A program made the position numbers and the translations under genes. Below are positions 7,441 through 14,893 of a stretch of DNA of 23,684 nt, in pieces (within the stretch, counting starts at the first letter, position 1; every line of letters starts with the position of its first letter). The DNA lies in the NCBI GenBank assembly GCA_035307785.1, contig DATGHS010000503.1, positions 1 through 23,684 of the forward strand. Direction: 5' to 3'. Under the pieces are notes generated by a model. It was not told the origin of the DNA. It worked only from the letters and a program-made list of their open reading frames with translations, and did not search any database. This DNA comes from DATGHS01 sp035307785. Its GTDB lineage: Bacteria; Planctomycetota; Planctomycetia; Gemmatales; Gemmataceae.

Positions 7441-7818
7441 ATGACTGCCACCGAGTTGCAGGCCTTTCTCGCCGATCTGCCGCCAGAGGCGCGTAAGCTT
7501 ATTCTCGCTCTTCGGACCGTCGTTCGCGGCGTCGTCCCGCAAGCGGAAGAGTCGCTCGTCTGGGGCTGCATCTCGTATCACCGGCGGGAAGTCGGCGGGC
7601 GAGTAAAAGGCGCGGTGTGCCAGCTCGTGGCGAAACACGGCCAGGTGCGGCTCGATTTCATTCATGGCATTCGGCTGCATGATCCGGCCGGCTTGCTGGA
7701 AGGCGACGGCACATCGAAGCGCTTTGTTCGCATTGCGTCGATTGCCGACGCGCAGCGGCCGGAGGTCGCGGACTTGATCCGGGAAGCTGCGGACCTTGAT
7801 CCGGCAGAGTTTCTTTGA
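7441..7818 (+). CDS. DUF1801 domain protein
   Basis: A 125-residue protein that fits the DUF1801 (YdhG-like) pattern: an N-terminal helix pair FLADLPPEARKLILALRTVV, then PQAEESLVWGCISYH, then a strand region VRLDFIHGIRLHDPAGLLEG and a closing KRFVRIASIADA block. Structures of this family resemble iron chaperones such as frataxin-like folds, but the biochemical role is not established. The GDGTSKRFVRI segment is a hallmark. It starts 19 nt after the M24 gene and could be co-transcribed with it. The Shine-Dalgarno is weak (GGG). A strong hairpin lies downstream, shared with a convergent gene. Confidence 0.8.
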   Translation: MTATELQAFLADLPPEARKLILALRTVVRGVVPQAEESLVWGCISYHRREVGGRVKGAVCQLVAKHGQVRLDFIHGIRLHDPAGLLEGDGTSKRFVRIASIADAQRPEVADLIREAADLDPAEFL

Positions 7819-7854
7819 CCGCCAGTGGATCGTTGCAGCTGATTGTCGAGCGAA

Positions 7855-7875
7855 CCGGCGGGTTTATCCCGCCGG
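7855..7875. terminator. bidirectional terminator hairpin
   Basis: CCGGCGGG and CCCGCCGG form a perfect 8-bp stem around the loop TTTAT, between two convergent genes (stops at 7818 and 7927). The position fits termination in both directions. No long T run is present. Confidence 0.55.
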
Positions 7876-7926
7876 GACAAGCCCGGGGGCTCGCTGACAC
7901 CGTAATAATTCAGGTGCAATGCGCCA

Positions 7927-10395
7927 CTAAGTTGCCGGCACGTTCAGTGCTTGTCGCAGCATCGTGGCCAGCCAGCGCATCTCGTCCTCATCATCGCCGG
8001 TTATCAAGTTGATGCGGCGGCCGTCGTTGGTGAACAGGCACACGGCCCTGCCTTTTTCGGTCTGCATTTGGCGGCTGGCATAGTCCAGACGAATTGCGGC
8101 GATATCGCTTCGCGACCACTCCTGCTGTTTTTGGCGAGCGACTGGACTCGATCGCGCGACCGTATGCACGCCATTCTGAACCGTGATCACCGTTCGTTGC
8201 TGAGCAAGATGCAATACTCGCGCTGCCAGCAAAGCAGCCACGATGATGGACGCGGCGAGCCAAAAAACAGCGACCGTGATTTGCTCTACGGAAGCCTTCG
8301 GGATAACTGCGAGCCGTGCCGTCGCCACGATGTTGAGCAACACAAAGACAAGCGCAGCCAGGAGGAAGGGAAGCCAATTTCGCGCGCGGCGGTTCTGCCG
8401 GTACCCGGCCGGCGGCAGTGTGATCGAAAAACCGGTCGCGTTCTCTTCGACGATCGCGCGGCTGGCTGCGGGCTGTTTTTCTTCATCCCGCAAATCGCCT
8501 TCGGTCGATTCGCTTTCCCTTGGGAGTGAACTCTTCGGCGCGGGCCCCGCCGCAGTCACTTCGGTTTCTTCTACCGGAACGTTCATGCGCTCGGCCATTT
8601 CTTCGGCCAGCGGAAGCAACATCGAGACCGGATAGCCGGCGCCGAATTGGTGTGAAGAACTTCCCTCGCCGTTAATCTCGATCACACCGAGCGGTTCAGC
8701 TAAGTTTGAATCCGGTGGTGTGGTGTAATGCTCCATCACGATGCGACGAATGTTTTGCCGGGGCCATTGCTTGCGCACAACGTTCAGTCCCATGCGCTGC
8801 ACGAAGCGCAAGCCCTCCGGCGCGATCTCCACGGCGTCGCGGCGAATGACCATCGCCAGAAATGCAAGCAAACCCGTGATGCCGAAGAAGAGCAACATGC
8901 CGCCGAATGCCATGCGAAGGTTGCCTCCATTCGCCAGCCATTCGGGCAACGAAGCGCCGGCGCAAAGCCAGATGCCGAAGGCCAAGAGCACGAGCACCAA
9001 CAGCGCGCAGCCGAAGGTGCGGCTCCGCAGCAGTTGTGTGGGGTTGAGCCAGGGCAACTGGTAGTACGTTCCCGTTGCCGTAGGTGTGGCGAGAATCTCC
9101 GGCGGCAACAGTTGCCGCCGGCGGCGCACTGGCGATGCCACTTCTTTCAAAGCGGATTCTGCTGGCTGATGACCATGGGCGCACGAAGCATCGGGTTTAG
9201 GCGGCGGCGTTCCCACTACGGCCGGCACTTGCAGCGCCTGGCGAAGCAGCGTGGCGATGTATCCCATCTCCTGCTGATTGGCCGAGGCTTCGAGCAGAGC
9301 GACGGCTGGCCCATTCAAGGGATGAAGCATGAGCGAAGCTGTCGGCGGGCCTTTGCCCTTCTTGGGGCTGGCAGCGATGCGCAGGGCCAGGATTTCGGAG
9401 CTCCGCCAGCGCATCCGCTCGAAGCCGAAGACCGGGCTTCTCGTGGTCCGCGCCAGCCAGCGGTTGCGCACCGTTATGGTGACCTCACGTTCCGCATAAT
9501 GCCGCACCATCAGCAACAAGGCCGGACCGGCGCAAAGTAAGCCGCCGATAAATAGCCAGACCGGCGGCGCCGGCAAACCTTGCTCCAGCATATGAATCAC
9601 GCTGAAGACAACAATGAGGATAGGGATCAGCGTCCAGTAGCCGGCCAAAACGAGTCTGGGTTTGGCCTGATCGTTTCCCCAGAAACCGGCAGGCGGTAAC
9701 TTCAACTCGATTCCCTCGGCAGTGCGCTGGACGACGACCCGGCAGCCGGGTGGACGGTCTTCCACATCGGCCGTGTCGGTATCGGCCACCAATGGGAGAA
9801 TGAACGGCGGCGGCTCGGCCATGGGCTGCGTCGCCACGCGGACAGAATCGCTGGAAAGGGCACAGCGCTCGGTCAGGTCCGCAGCCAGAGCCATCAGCCA
9901 TTCGCGCGGATAATCGTGCGCCCACCATACCGGCTGAATTCCGTCGCATTGAATTTCGATGACACCGGCTTCCACCGGCGTCTCCGCCAGGCCCGGATCA
10001 TCGGTCCGCATCAAGGGATGCATGACAATCGCGCGAATTTGCTCGAACGAGCGCTCGCGGCGGTTGGCAAATGGCCCGCGCCATTCGCATAGTTTTAGCT
10101 TGTCGGTAACGACCTCCGCGGTGCAGCGGGTAAAGCGCACGAGCAGCGCGAAGAACAGCGTGGCGAGACCGGCGCCAGCGCTCAGCACGCCCACAACGGG
10201 TATGCGCTGGTTCGGCCAGGCCAAAATGACGGGAATGATGAACGACGCGGCCGTCGCCCAGGCGAGCGCGGCGATGACGAGAATGGTACGAAAGCGCCGG
10301 CGACTCCGCGGCGACATCGGCCGCCAGGGAAGCACGTATCGTCGTGTCCCCGCGGTCTCGGTTACTTTGATCTCGTCGGGTAACGAAATGCTCAT
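7927..10395 (-). CDS. internally duplicated membrane protein, PH-like
   Basis: An 822-residue protein of unknown function made of two homologous halves (about 10-393 and 432-822). Shared landmarks are RYVLPW/YYQLPW (20 and 444), GVIEI (144 and 570), LPPAG (233 and 660), ITV.N (307 and 737) and LRQALQVPA/LRQALNVPA (384 and 813). Eight hydrophobic helices come in four pairs: about 37-58 and 65-87, 251-269 and 277-298, 459-479 and 495-517, 674-693 and 705-727. Each pair is followed by a strand-rich region resembling bacterial PH-like (YdbT-type) domains; that fold is an inference. The halves are joined by a linker rich in Pro and Arg. The ATG at 10395 was chosen because it precedes the conserved part; an ATG at 10440 is an alternative. 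It is divergent from the cysteine desulfurase gene. Confidence 0.75.
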   Translation of the reverse strand: MSISLPDEIKVTETAGTRRYVLPWRPMSPRSRRRFRTILVIAALAWATAASFIIPVILAWPNQRIPVVGVLSAGAGLATLFFALLVRFTRCTAEVVTDKLKLCEWRGPFANRRERSFEQIRAIVMHPLMRTDDPGLAETPVEAGVIEIQCDGIQPVWWAHDYPREWLMALAADLTERCALSSDSVRVATQPMAEPPPFILPLVADTDTADVEDRPPGCRVVVQRTAEGIELKLPPAGFWGNDQAKPRLVLAGYWTLIPILIVVFSVIHMLEQGLPAPPVWLFIGGLLCAGPALLLMVRHYAEREVTITVRNRWLARTTRSPVFGFERMRWRSSEILALRIAASPKKGKGPPTASLMLHPLNGPAVALLEASANQQEMGYIATLLRQALQVPAVVGTPPPKPDASCAHGHQPAESALKEVASPVRRRRQLLPPEILATPTATGTYYQLPWLNPTQLLRSRTFGCALLVLVLLAFGIWLCAGASLPEWLANGGNLRMAFGGMLLFFGITGLLAFLAMVIRRDAVEIAPEGLRFVQRMGLNVVRKQWPRQNIRRIVMEHYTTPPDSNLAEPLGVIEINGEGSSSHQFGAGYPVSMLLPLAEEMAERMNVPVEETEVTAAGPAPKSSLPRESESTEGDLRDEEKQPAASRAIVEENATGFSITLPPAGYRQNRRARNWLPFLLAALVFVLLNIVATARLAVIPKASVEQITVAVFWLAASIIVAALLAARVLHLAQQRTVITVQNGVHTVARSSPVARQKQQEWSRSDIAAIRLDYASRQMQTEKGRAVCLFTNDGRRINLITGDDEDEMRWLATMLRQALNVPAT

Positions 10396-10458
10396 GAAAG
10401 CAAAAGCGGGATTCTTGCGAATTCCGCTACCTGTTGGCATAGCACCCAAGCGCGGCCA

Positions 10459-10488
10459 TTCCAGACTTCTATCCTATTGCCGTAGAAT
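10459..10488 (+). promoter_or_regulatory. candidate promoter for cysteine desulfurase
   Basis: TAGAAT at 10483-10488 matches a -10 box. TTCCAG at 10459-10464, 18 nt upstream, is a poor -35. It lies in the divergent gap, 56 nt before the desulfurase ATG. Confidence 0.25.
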
Positions 10489-10543
10489 GAAGCGGATGCT
10501 CGATGATGCGCCAGGAGGCCTCGCTCCAAGCGGCTAGCTCGTC

Positions 10544-11674
10544 ATGATTTATCTCGACTTTAACTCGACCGCGCCGATGCGGCCGGAGGTCCTCGAAGCT
10601 ATGCGGCCGTGGCTCTTGGCCACGGGCAATCCGGCCAGCGCGCATGCCGCGGGACGGAAGGTGCGTCAGGCGCTGGAAGACGCTCGCGAAAAAGTCGCAG
10701 CGCTGCTTGGGGCATTTCCCGATGAAGTGATTTTCACCAGCGGCGCGACCGAGGCAAATAACCTGGCCATCTTCGGCCTGTGCGGCGATCCGCCTGGCCA
10801 TATCCTTGCCAACCCGACCGAGCATCCGTCGGTCATCGAGCCATTGAAGCGATTGGTCGAACGTGGATTCGACATCGAGTGGCTGCCGGTGACCAGTGAA
10901 GGCATCATCCCAGCGGAAGCAGTACAGAGTCGCGTTCGAGGCGACACGCGCCTCATTTGCGTGATGCTGGCGAATCATGAGACGGGGGCCATCAATCCAG
11001 TTGCGGAGTCGGTTCCCGCAAAACCGCAAGCGGCGGTTCATTGTGATGCCGTCCAGGCGGTCGGCAAGATACCGGTGAACTTCCACAAACTTGGAGTCAC
11101 GTCGCTCAGCGCGAGCGCCCACAAATTCTATGGGCCGCCGGGAATCGGTTTCTTGTTGCTCAACCGTTGCGCGAAGCTCAAGCCGATGCTCTTCGGCGGT
11201 CAGCAGCAGCAAAGCCGGCGGCCAGGCACCGAATCGGCGGCGCTTGCCATAGGATTGGCAACCGCGCTCGAACTCGCGTTAACCGAACGCGAAGCCATGC
11301 AGGTACGAATGCTCGATCAGCGGCACCGGTTCCTCGCCGGCTTGGAACGACACTGCGCTCCAGTCGATTTGAATGGTCCGACCATAGGAGGGTTACCGCA
11401 AACGATAAACGTCTCCTTCCCCGGTTGCCGGGCGGACGCGTTGTTCATGGCCGTGGACTTGGCGGAAGTAGCATGTGCAACGGGTTCTGCCTGCTCCAGC
11501 GGTTCGCTGTTGCCCTCGCCGGTTTTACAAGCAATGGGGATAACCGGCGAGCGCTTGCTCTCAGCCATGCGCTTCAGCCTGGGCGCAGGCCTGTCGGAAA
11601 GCGACATTGATGTGGCGGTCTTGCGAATTGCCAAGGTCGCGCGTCGGTTGCGCGAGACAGAATCCGAAGATTGA
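10544..11674 (+). CDS. cysteine desulfurase, NifS/IscS family
   Basis: A 376-residue PLP enzyme that converts cysteine to alanine and a protein persulfide, feeding Fe-S cluster or thio-modification pathways in the cytoplasm. It begins MIYLDFNSTAPMRPEV. Key residues are His94 (TEHPSV) stacking on PLP, Asn144 in ANHETGAI, Asp168 with Gln171 in HCDAVQAVGK, the PLP-binding Lys194 in SASAHKFYGPPGIG, the RRPGTE substrate loop near 225, and the catalytic Cys317 in ATGSACSSG. The length fits group I enzymes, but no IscU, IscR or thiI gene adjoins, so the particular sulfur acceptor is open. The ATG at 10544 matches the family start. The only strong AGGAGG (10513-10518) is too far upstream to act on it. 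Confidence 0.93.
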   Translation: MIYLDFNSTAPMRPEVLEAMRPWLLATGNPASAHAAGRKVRQALEDAREKVAALLGAFPDEVIFTSGATEANNLAIFGLCGDPPGHILANPTEHPSVIEPLKRLVERGFDIEWLPVTSEGIIPAEAVQSRVRGDTRLICVMLANHETGAINPVAESVPAKPQAAVHCDAVQAVGKIPVNFHKLGVTSLSASAHKFYGPPGIGFLLLNRCAKLKPMLFGGQQQQSRRPGTESAALAIGLATALELALTEREAMQVRMLDQRHRFLAGLERHCAPVDLNGPTIGGLPQTINVSFPGCRADALFMAVDLAEVACATGSACSSGSLLPSPVLQAMGITGERLLSAMRFSLGAGLSESDIDVAVLRIAKVARRLRETESED

Positions 11675-11972
11675 AGATCAATTTGCGCTGGGAGAGCGAC
11701 CGGAATTTGTGTGCACAACATCCGGCCGCTCGCGGCCCGAGCTCAGATCGACCTTTGCCCAAGTCAAAAAGCGAAGAATTGTAAGGCATTGCTGGGCAAG
11801 ACCTTGCGCGCTTTTTTGTCACCGCGGGAAACACCATTTTTCCTCCTTTTTTTTGTAACGCAACTCCTTATTTGACAATGTCTTACGTCTATTCAACAGG
11901 CCTTCTCCAAACCATCATTTTTCGATAGAATTGCATAGTCGCAATCCTCGATTTTTTTGCCGCTGGAGCCGC
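11675..11972. other. spacer upstream of dnaA, candidate oriC half
   Basis: No gene is seen in these 298 nt. A DnaA-box-like TGTGCACAA (fits TGTGNANAA) is at 11710-11718. From about 11811 the spacer becomes pyrimidine- and AT-rich, with several T runs, as expected of an unwinding element; the first run may also terminate the desulfurase transcript. TTGACA at 11872-11877 and TAGAAT at 11926-11931 resemble promoter elements but are not properly spaced with each other. The site beside dnaA suits an origin; the evidence is weak. Confidence 0.4.
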
Positions 11973-12953
11973 ATGCAAACTGTGGCCGAAACGACGGTGG
12001 AAATGCCGTCGGGGTTGGTGCTGGTGCCGGAAAACCGCTCGGCGTGGATGGCCGTTCGCCGGCTCCTTCGCAGCCTGCAAGCCTTCCGGTCGGCGCCGTT
12101 CCCGCTGCTCTATCTCCACGGCGGACCGGGAACCGGCAAAACTCACTTGCTGCAATTTCTGCAAGATTCGCTGCCGGAAGAAGTTACAAGCCAATACCTG
12201 CGCGCGGCCGATTGGCCGGAGTCACCGGATGATGAATTCCGGCGCTCGCAAATGTTGATTATTGAAGACATGCAACATTTACCCCGCCGAGCGCTCGAAG
12301 ATTTAAAGCGCATCGTTGACTGCCGATTGACGCGAAAGCGGATCACGGTGTTCTCCGCCCTTCATGGCCCGGCCGAATTGGAAAATCTGCCGGCATTTCT
12401 TGCCAGCCGTCTGGCGGCCGGGTTGATCGTGGGTATTCCGCCATATAGTCGTTCGAGCCGGCGGATTTTGTTGCAACAGCTGGCGCAAATTGCCGACCGA
12501 CCAATTCAGCCCGAAGTGCTCGACTGGCTTGCCGAGCATGTTCCGGGCAGCGGGCGGCAGTTGCAAGCCGCCTTGTGTCGCGTGCAGACGGCTTCGGCGG
12601 GCCTTCGGGAGCCGATCGATGTTTACACAGTGGCCGCGCTCTTTCAAACTGAGGCCGAAGAGCAAAGAATCAGTATCGAACGAATAGTCGAGCGAATCGG
12701 CCGGGAATTCGCGGTAACCGCGACGGACATCGGTGGCGAAGATCGCCAACCGCAAATTGTCTGGCCGCGCCAACTGGCCATTTATCTGGCCCGAAAGTGG
12801 ACCGGCTTGTCGCTGGCGCAAATCGGCGAATGCTTCGGGGGCCGCGACCATAGCACGGTTCGGCATGCTTGCCAGAAAGTGGAATCCGTTATTGCGACGG
12901 ATGCGGAACAAGCAAGCCGGGTGCGGCAGATCGAAGCGGAACTGGGATGTTGA
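11973..12953 (+). CDS. dnaA: replication initiator DnaA, short form (domains III-IV)
   Basis: This 326-residue protein carries the AAA+ and DNA-binding parts of DnaA. The AAA+ domain starts at once (LVLVPENRSAW aligns with the usual FVVGPENRFAH). It has Walker A GGPGTGKT at 50-57, Walker B MLIIED at 94-99, an SR pair in FLASRLAAGL as in the arginine-finger box, and a sensor-2-like SGRQLQAAL. Domain IV has the DnaA signature GGRDHSTV at 289-296. The helicase- and partner-binding domain I and the linker domain II, about 100 residues in most DnaA proteins, are absent. The upstream frame closes after 14 codons without adding them. GGAG lies 4 nt before the ATG at 11973. The neighbours dnaN, dciA and gyrB support true DnaA over a Hda- or DnaC-like paralogue. 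Confidence 0.88.
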   Translation: MQTVAETTVEMPSGLVLVPENRSAWMAVRRLLRSLQAFRSAPFPLLYLHGGPGTGKTHLLQFLQDSLPEEVTSQYLRAADWPESPDDEFRRSQMLIIEDMQHLPRRALEDLKRIVDCRLTRKRITVFSALHGPAELENLPAFLASRLAAGLIVGIPPYSRSSRRILLQQLAQIADRPIQPEVLDWLAEHVPGSGRQLQAALCRVQTASAGLREPIDVYTVAALFQTEAEEQRISIERIVERIGREFAVTATDIGGEDRQPQIVWPRQLAIYLARKWTGLSLAQIGECFGGRDHSTVRHACQKVESVIATDAEQASRVRQIEAELGC

Positions 12954-13377
12954 GTGCAATGAAGCGAAAGTTGGGGAATGTGAACAAGACTCGGTTTGGA
13001 ATTCGTGAGACGATTCTTATCGCTGCTTGCCCGCATTCAGCTCACGCCATCGGCATAGGCGCCAAAATTGGGGAAAACCAGTCAATAACGCGTTGTTATC
13101 CGATCGGTCACTGTCGCTTGTCTCTCACCCAAGAAAACAAAGGCTGCCACGCCGATAGTTTCCGGACGCTGACGACGGCTTGTCGAACCGATATCGACCG
13201 TTTTTCCCCAAAGCGGACACGATCCGATCTGCAGTCCCTGCATGATGATCCAGCCAATCGCTCTTTGGAAGCGTCCGAAATTAGCAGCGCCTTACTACTG
13301 CTACTGAATAATACTAAGTTTCTGTTTTGTTCTCACCAGCGCACCGCCCCAGGCTCCCCATCCTTGAGGACAATTGC
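12954..13377. other. dnaA-dnaN spacer, candidate oriC half
   Basis: These 424 nt hold no convincing gene. Two DnaA-box-like sites are visible: TGTGAACAA at 12979-12987 (fits TGTGNANAA) and TTATCCGAT at 13096-13104 (7 of 9 to TTATCCACA). The dnaA-dnaN spacer is a common place for bacterial origins. A Shine-Dalgarno TGAGGA for dnaN ends the region. Confidence 0.4.
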
Positions 13378-14487
13378 ATGAAAGTCATCTGTTCGCGTGA
13401 AGGATTTCTATCCGCTTGCCAGCTGGTCAGCGTTGCGGTCGCCGTGCGCGAGGTAAAGCCGATCTTGCGAAATTTGAAGGCGGTGGCAGCGGGAGATCGC
13501 TTCACGCTGATGGCCACCGACCTGGAGTTGGGCATTCGCCACGAATTGCGTGGTCTGAAAGTGGATGAAGACGGCGAAGCGATTTTACCTGCCGGCAAAC
13601 TGCTGTCGATTCTCCGCGAATCAACCGATACCGATTTGCTGATTGATGCCAGTGAAGCGCAAGTGATGGTGCGCGGACAGGTGAATGAATTCGAGATGCC
13701 GAGCGAGAATCCGGCCGACTTTCCCGATATTCCCACGTTTTCTGATGAACACTACCACGAAATGACGGCCGGCGCTCTGCGGCTTATGATCAAGCGCACG
13801 GTGTTCGCCGCGGCCAAGGAAAGCACCAAGTTCGCGATGACCGGCGTGTTGTGGGAGGTAGAAGGCAAACATCTGCGGCTCGTGGCCACCGACAGTAAAC
13901 GCCTTGCCCTGGCGACAGGCCCCATCACCAGCCACGAAGCAGCCGAAACCAAGGGCCATTCGCACCTCGTGCCGACGAAAGCAATGCAGCTGCTCGAACG
14001 GCACCTGCAAAGTCTACCCGAGGATGAAAAAGTCCGTGTGAGCCTGCGGCCCAATGAGGTGTTGTTCCAAACGGACACGACAACGATCTATAGCCGACTT
14101 GTGGAAGGGCGGTATCCGCCGTACAAGGAGATCTTTCCGAAGAAGGTCAACGCTAAGATTCCACTCCCGGTGCTGCCGTTCCTCACTGCGGTTCGCCAGG
14201 CGGCCATCATGACCGACGAGGAAGCGAAGCGGGTGACGTTCCATTTCGCTAAGAACTTGCTGACGATGGAGGCGCAGGGACCGACCTCAGGCCGGTCGAA
14301 AGTGCCGTTAGCCATTGAGTACGACGGCCCGGCCATCGACATTATTTTCGACCCGCAATACCTGACCGAAATGCTGCGGGTGCTGGAAGAAAGTGCGCCA
14401 TTGGAGTTACACCTGGTTGATGGCAGCCGCCCAGCCCTGTTCAAGAGCGGCCCGGATTATTCGTACCTGGTGATGACGATGGTTTAG
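13378..14487 (+). CDS. dnaN: DNA polymerase III beta sliding clamp
   Basis: A 369-residue clamp subunit; dimers encircle DNA and tether the replicative polymerase. It begins MKVICSREGFLSACQLVSVA and has three repeated clamp domains. Recognisable blocks are REVKPILRNLKAV and LMATDLELGIRHEL in domain 1, LRLMIKRTVFAAAKESTKFA and GVLWEVEG with LVATDSKRLALA in domain 2, and RLVEGRYPPYKEIFP leading into domain 3. It ends SYLVMTMV, a variant of the usual VMPMRL-like terminus that lines the protein-binding pocket. TGAGGA sits 7 nt before the ATG. The length is normal. It follows dnaA on the same strand and precedes dciA across a repeat-rich spacer. Confidence 0.96.
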   Translation: MKVICSREGFLSACQLVSVAVAVREVKPILRNLKAVAAGDRFTLMATDLELGIRHELRGLKVDEDGEAILPAGKLLSILRESTDTDLLIDASEAQVMVRGQVNEFEMPSENPADFPDIPTFSDEHYHEMTAGALRLMIKRTVFAAAKESTKFAMTGVLWEVEGKHLRLVATDSKRLALATGPITSHEAAETKGHSHLVPTKAMQLLERHLQSLPEDEKVRVSLRPNEVLFQTDTTTIYSRLVEGRYPPYKEIFPKKVNAKIPLPVLPFLTAVRQAAIMTDEEAKRVTFHFAKNLLTMEAQGPTSGRSKVPLAIEYDGPAIDIIFDPQYLTEMLRVLEESAPLELHLVDGSRPALFKSGPDYSYLVMTMV

Positions 14488-14490
14488 GGA

Positions 14491-14569
14491 CAGAGGTCAG
14501 AAGTCAGAGATCAGAGGTCAGAAAATCAAGCGCTGACTTCTGACCGACTTCTGACTTCTGACTTCTGAT
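14491..14569. repeat. inverted clusters of a TCAGAAGTC-like unit
   Basis: The dnaN-dciA spacer has a left arm (about 14491-14524) of repeated GGTCAGA and AGTCAGA units. After a short centre comes a right arm (about 14531-14569) repeating GACTTCTGA several times. Transcripts could fold into a long imperfect hairpin. The last right-arm unit contains the dciA ATG at 14568, and no Shine-Dalgarno is visible. Confidence 0.8.
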
Positions 14570-14873
14570 GAACGAAGGTCCCGAGCGACTGTCGGAAATA
14601 CTGAGCCGGCTCTTCACCGCGCGCGGGTGGGGCCGGAAACAGGAACGTTTGCGCTTAGAGCAAGCGTGGGTGGAAACCGCCGGCGCCGAGGTGGGCCGGC
14701 AAACCCGCATCGGCGCGCTGCGCCGGGGAGTGTTGGAGATCGAAGTCGGCAATGCCGTGTTAATGCAGGAGTTGGCCCAGTTCCACAAACGAAAACTGCT
14801 GGGCCTGCTTCAGCGCAAGCTGACGGGTGTGCCGCTCAAGGACCTGCGCTTTCGCGCGGGAGTGATTCGATGA
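14568..14873 (+). CDS. dciA: DciA (DUF721), replicative helicase partner
   Basis: A 101-residue basic protein of the DUF721 family. DciA is the ancestral bacterial protein that interacts with and assists loading of DnaB helicase where DnaC/DnaI is absent. The family pattern is seen: an N-terminal ERLSEILSRLFTARGW helix, then LRLEQAWVETAGAEVGRQTR, then RRGVLEIEVGNAVLMQELAQ and a basic FHKRKLLGLLQRKL end. The KH-like fold is family knowledge. The position between dnaN and gyrB is classic for this gene. The only possible ATG lies within the repeat cluster. gyrB begins 20 nt after the stop, so co-transcription is likely. Confidence 0.85.
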   Translation: MNEGPERLSEILSRLFTARGWGRKQERLRLEQAWVETAGAEVGRQTRIGALRRGVLEIEVGNAVLMQELAQFHKRKLLGLLQRKLTGVPLKDLRFRAGVIR

Positions 14874-14893
14874 TCCTAGGAGTTTCGTGATTT

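Noticed and set aside
8728..9540. 270-codon plus-strand frame
   Set aside because: It is antisense to the duplicated membrane protein, whose repeated motifs and membrane helices show the minus strand to be coding.
12869..13381. 170-codon frame spanning the dnaA-dnaN gap
   Set aside because: It begins inside dnaA in another frame, has no family-like blocks, and overlaps the candidate origin.
14491..14569. CRISPR-like array
   Set aside because: The units are about 9-10 nt, inverted relative to each other, and have no regular unique spacers; no cas genes are near.
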